From Capnocytophaga gingivalis ATCC 33624 (GTDB lineage Bacteria; Bacteroidota; Bacteroidia; Flavobacteriales; Flavobacteriaceae): a DNA stretch of 64,000 nucleotides. Below the pieces are notes generated by a model. The model was not told the DNA's origin. It was given only the letters and a program-made list of their open reading frames with translations, and made no database searches. The translations under genes were made by a program, and so were the position numbers. How positions within the stretch are numbered: the stretch's first letter is position 1; each line of letters starts with the position of its first letter. The DNA lies in the NCBI RefSeq assembly GCF_000174755.1, contig NZ_ACLQ01000019.1, forward strand, positions 273,981 to 337,980, in the 5' to 3' direction. Of this stretch, positions 62,011-64,000 are shown piece by piece.

Positions 62011-62448
62011 CTATATCTGCTCTATTATAAAAGACTCAAAGTTCTTGGCTAATAGTTCTTCTTCATTAGTATCGTGATAGAATGTTTTTACTTTGTTCTC
62101 TGAATCTATAAAGATAATATCCCCATTTCCCTCTATGGATATAACATATCCTGATTGGATACTATGGCAAACATTTATCTCTTTATAATAGTCTCTTATA
62201 GATTTTGTATAATCTAAAATGGTCTCTTGATTTTTATTATTAGGATCTTTAGAGCAAGGTAACAAATCTACCCCTATGTATGCCCCTCCATAGGTCAATA
62301 GTACATATTTGAGCGCATCATCTATTGTAACACCCAATTCTTTCTCTGTACAATCAATATCTTTAGCTTCATTCTTATAGCGAATGAAAAGCTTTCCTAT
62401 TTCTGAGGAAAGGTAGGAATCTATTGTATTTTTAAAATTGTTTGTCAT
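62011..62448 (-). CDS. SMI1/KNR4 (SUKH) family immunity-like protein
   Basis: This 145-residue protein has CTEKELGVTIDDALKYVLLTYGGAYIGVDLLPCSKDP followed by VISIEGNGDIIFIDSENKVKTFYHDTNEEELLAKNFESFI. This strand-rich ending with FESFI is typical of SUKH proteins. It lies in a same-strand cluster of small immunity-like genes. Confidence 0.75.
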   Translation of the reverse strand: MTNNFKNTIDSYLSSEIGKLFIRYKNEAKDIDCTEKELGVTIDDALKYVLLTYGGAYIGVDLLPCSKDPNNKNQETILDYTKSIRDYYKEINVCHSIQSGYVISIEGNGDIIFIDSENKVKTFYHDTNEEELLAKNFESFIIEQI

Positions 62449-62522
62449 TACTTGTATTTGTTTGGGTTATCTTTTTTATAATTCTGCTACTAATTATCAA
62501 CTTGTTGTCTTCCAATTTTCAT

Positions 62523-63071
62523 TTATGTATATTGCCAAAATCCAGCTATAATTTCACCTGTTTTATTATGTTTGTAAAGATAAACTGCCCCATAAGAAAA
62601 TATAACCATTTTCATAGATGGTACATCATAACCTTCTTCATCTATTGATAAGTAGAAACTGTAATCATCTGCTAATAATTTTTCATAATATACAGGATCA
62701 TCATCTATAAAGTCAGGTGTTCCTCCTACTTGTACCAGATTAAACTTTTGTTTATCACTACTATAATTACTAATTGAGGAAGTTTTTCCTATCTGAGGTA
62801 ATGAAAGATTATATTTATCTCCTTCATAAGAAAAATTATGTTCAACTACTTTGATAAGAATGTTTGGATAAGATTGATGATGTATCAATTGATTAAAATC
62901 ATTAGAAATCAAAATAGATAACATCTTATCTTCTTTCTCAGGATGAACAAGTGTTGCATAGAAAGCATATCCTTCAGGGATTTCCGTTTCTATATTTATG
63001 GGAGGGTTCCCGCCTATACGTCCCTTAATACTTTCGTTATAGGAGATACATTGTGCATATAATGGGGTCAT
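62523..63071 (-). CDS. hypothetical immunity-like protein (182 aa)
   Basis: This soluble beta-rich protein contains IPEGYAFYATLVHPEKEDKMLSILIS and a later block QVGGTPDFIDDDPVYYEKLLADDYSFYLSIDEEGYD, ending GAVYLYKHNKTGEIIAGFWQYT. The GGTPDFI...YxFYLxIDEEG pattern is like cytosolic DUF1963/YwqG-related proteins, but I am not sure. It lies 2 bp downstream of the next gene's end. Confidence 0.6.
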   Translation of the reverse strand: MTPLYAQCISYNESIKGRIGGNPPINIETEIPEGYAFYATLVHPEKEDKMLSILISNDFNQLIHHQSYPNILIKVVEHNFSYEGDKYNLSLPQIGKTSSISNYSSDKQKFNLVQVGGTPDFIDDDPVYYEKLLADDYSFYLSIDEEGYDVPSMKMVIFSYGAVYLYKHNKTGEIIAGFWQYT

Positions 63072-63073
63072 AC

Positions 63074-63685
63074 TTAATCTTCCAACAATTCGTTTAAATC
63101 ATTTACTAAATCATCTGCCTCATCTTCAAGTATTTGTTGGCGATAATACTTATTGTTCTGTATTTTTTCTAAAATACTTACATATTGTACTACATCATAG
63201 GAGTTTAAAGTATAGGTTAAGTAATACAGTTCTCTTACTTCCTTTTCTTTCAAATAGTAAAGATCATTGAAAAGTATAGTCGATATATCAGTTACAACTA
63301 TGTATTGTAATACTTTTTCTTGATTGAGAATAAAATAAAGATTTTCCGTAATCTTTAAAATCACCAAATCTAATAGTTTATTACAATTGGTATAACTAAA
63401 TACAAGGTTATCTTCACATAAGTACGAACGTGTATGAGTATAATCATCCACTTCAAAAGTAAAATCCTCTCGTGAAAGCGTGGTAAGTGTTGTAGGTTTT
63501 TGTTCTTCCAATAAGAAGGAGGGTAGAGAGGGAAGTATACAACTCCCTACATTGTGTTGCAAAATAATATTCACACCACTAAGGTGATTATTGATGTCAA
63601 AGAAAAATACATCGCCTGCTTCTTCTAAGCAAGTGTCGCTTTCTCCCCATTCCAAAAGTAGGGTTCTATTGATGATTTTATTCAT
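63074..63685 (-). CDS. hypothetical protein (203 aa)
   Basis: The start at 63685 (MNKIINRTLLLEWGESDTCLE) is preferred to an ATG five codons earlier. It contains AGDVFFFDINNHLSGVNIIL, LVFSYTNCNKLLDLVILKITENLYFIL and an acidic C-terminus (EDEADDLVNDLNELLED). Cytoplasmic; no family recognised. First of a coupled pair with the gene 2 bp downstream. Confidence 0.6.
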   Translation of the reverse strand: MNKIINRTLLLEWGESDTCLEEAGDVFFFDINNHLSGVNIILQHNVGSCILPSLPSFLLEEQKPTTLTTLSREDFTFEVDDYTHTRSYLCEDNLVFSYTNCNKLLDLVILKITENLYFILNQEKVLQYIVVTDISTILFNDLYYLKEKEVRELYYLTYTLNSYDVVQYVSILEKIQNNKYYRQQILEDEADDLVNDLNELLED

Positions 63686-63766
63686 AAGATCTAAATTCAA
63701 ATATTAAACGTAACCTTTTGTGCCAATTCCACACTCACAATTATTTACAAGCATTCACAAAGGAGC

Positions 63767-64000
63767 TTAACTACAATCCCAATTGTATAGTACATTGTCA
63801 AATTGGCAAGCCGCCAAATCTTCAGAGCTGATAAAGAAGTTAGCTATACCTCCGAGATTTCCCCAACAAATCTCTTCCCCTTCTATATTATCAATATCTA
63901 TTTGCAGAAGCAAGAAAGTATGAGGGTCATTTTCTTCACGAGGATCATACTCGATAAAGTAAGGATAACCTCCTATTTTGTGTCCAGTAGGTTCTTTCAG
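63767..64000 (-). CDS. YwqG/DUF1963-type protein, N-terminus beyond window
   Basis: The visible 77 codons read [40 protein letters not shown] and [20 protein letters not shown], ending VLYNWDCS. The GG.P.F.Q.DPR / LLLQID / W G..G..NFFI / VLYNWDC series is the C-terminal signature of YwqG-family (DUF1963) proteins, often found among immunity genes. Strand and stop are clear; the start is off the right edge. Confidence 0.85.
   Translation of the reverse strand: MKEPTGHKIGGYPYFIEYDPREENDPHTFLLLQIDIDNIEGEEICWGNLGGIANFFISSEDLAACQFDNVLYNWDCS

Overview
The window reads as a low-GC chromosome segment of a Bacteroidota (Flavobacteriia) bacterium. The gene set fits Capnocytophaga, although no 16S gene is present to prove the genus. 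Three things support the placement. Promoters follow the Bacteroidota pattern TTG - 19/20 bp - TAnnTTTG, found at exact spacing before sanA, the S16 operon, atpD, two tRNA-Gly genes, rpsO, purE, a tetR gene and an intergenic small transcript. atpD-atpC stands apart from the other ATP synthase genes. The families DUF4301, FHS sugar permease, split transketolase and TonB receptor with a carboxypeptidase-like domain are typical of the group.

Layout. 1-2.6 kb: DUF4301, a NadR-type kinase, PnuC and a thiamine-binding-type protein, tightly overlapped. 2.7-6.9 kb: sanA, an RsmI-like methylase and hflX, facing mnmE. 6.9-14.1 kb: an accessory array of related membrane proteins (short membrane-only forms and three tandem ~420-residue forms), with one member broken by a 97-bp insertion and a decayed SWIM-type gene at its far end. 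14.3-22.9 kb: sugar permease, UbiA-like protein, RlpA, rimM-rpsP, atpDC, rlmD, MerR regulator and an M23 peptidase. 23.3-31.4 kb: an accessory stretch with a TetR/CPBP-protease/hydrolase operon, then small immunity-like proteins, a SUKH protein, an alpha/beta hydrolase and two recently duplicated YARHG-domain secreted proteins, with truncated duplicate pieces between them. 31.4-40.4 kb: nhaA, metK with a SAM-II-like leader, two identical tRNA-Gly(TCC), an AddA/RecB-like helicase-nuclease, pth, gltX and a phosphatase-like protein. 40.6-44.4 kb: accessory genes (P-loop protein, three secreted proteins, a small terminated transcript with a 47-codon ORF, and an antitoxin next to a broken PIN toxin). 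44.5-61.1 kb: housekeeping genes pnp, rpsO, obg, purE, dgkA, SUI1-like factor, transketolase C-half, TonB receptor, dihydroorotase-like, esterase-like, APS/PAPS reductase, tatA and mutS. 61.2-64 kb: another immunity-like cluster (SUKH and YwqG/DUF1963 types) running off the right edge.

The accessory stretches share a theme: small soluble or membrane proteins in tandem, partial duplications, and fresh-looking inactivation. There are five broken genes, each explained by one or a few identifiable lesions. Two enzyme homologues have substitutions at the catalytic nucleophile or its partner. The best candidates for something undescribed are the tandem membrane-protein family at 6.9-12.9 kb, the shuffled YARHG/immunity locus at 26.5-31.4 kb, and the terminated small transcript at 43.4-43.6 kb.
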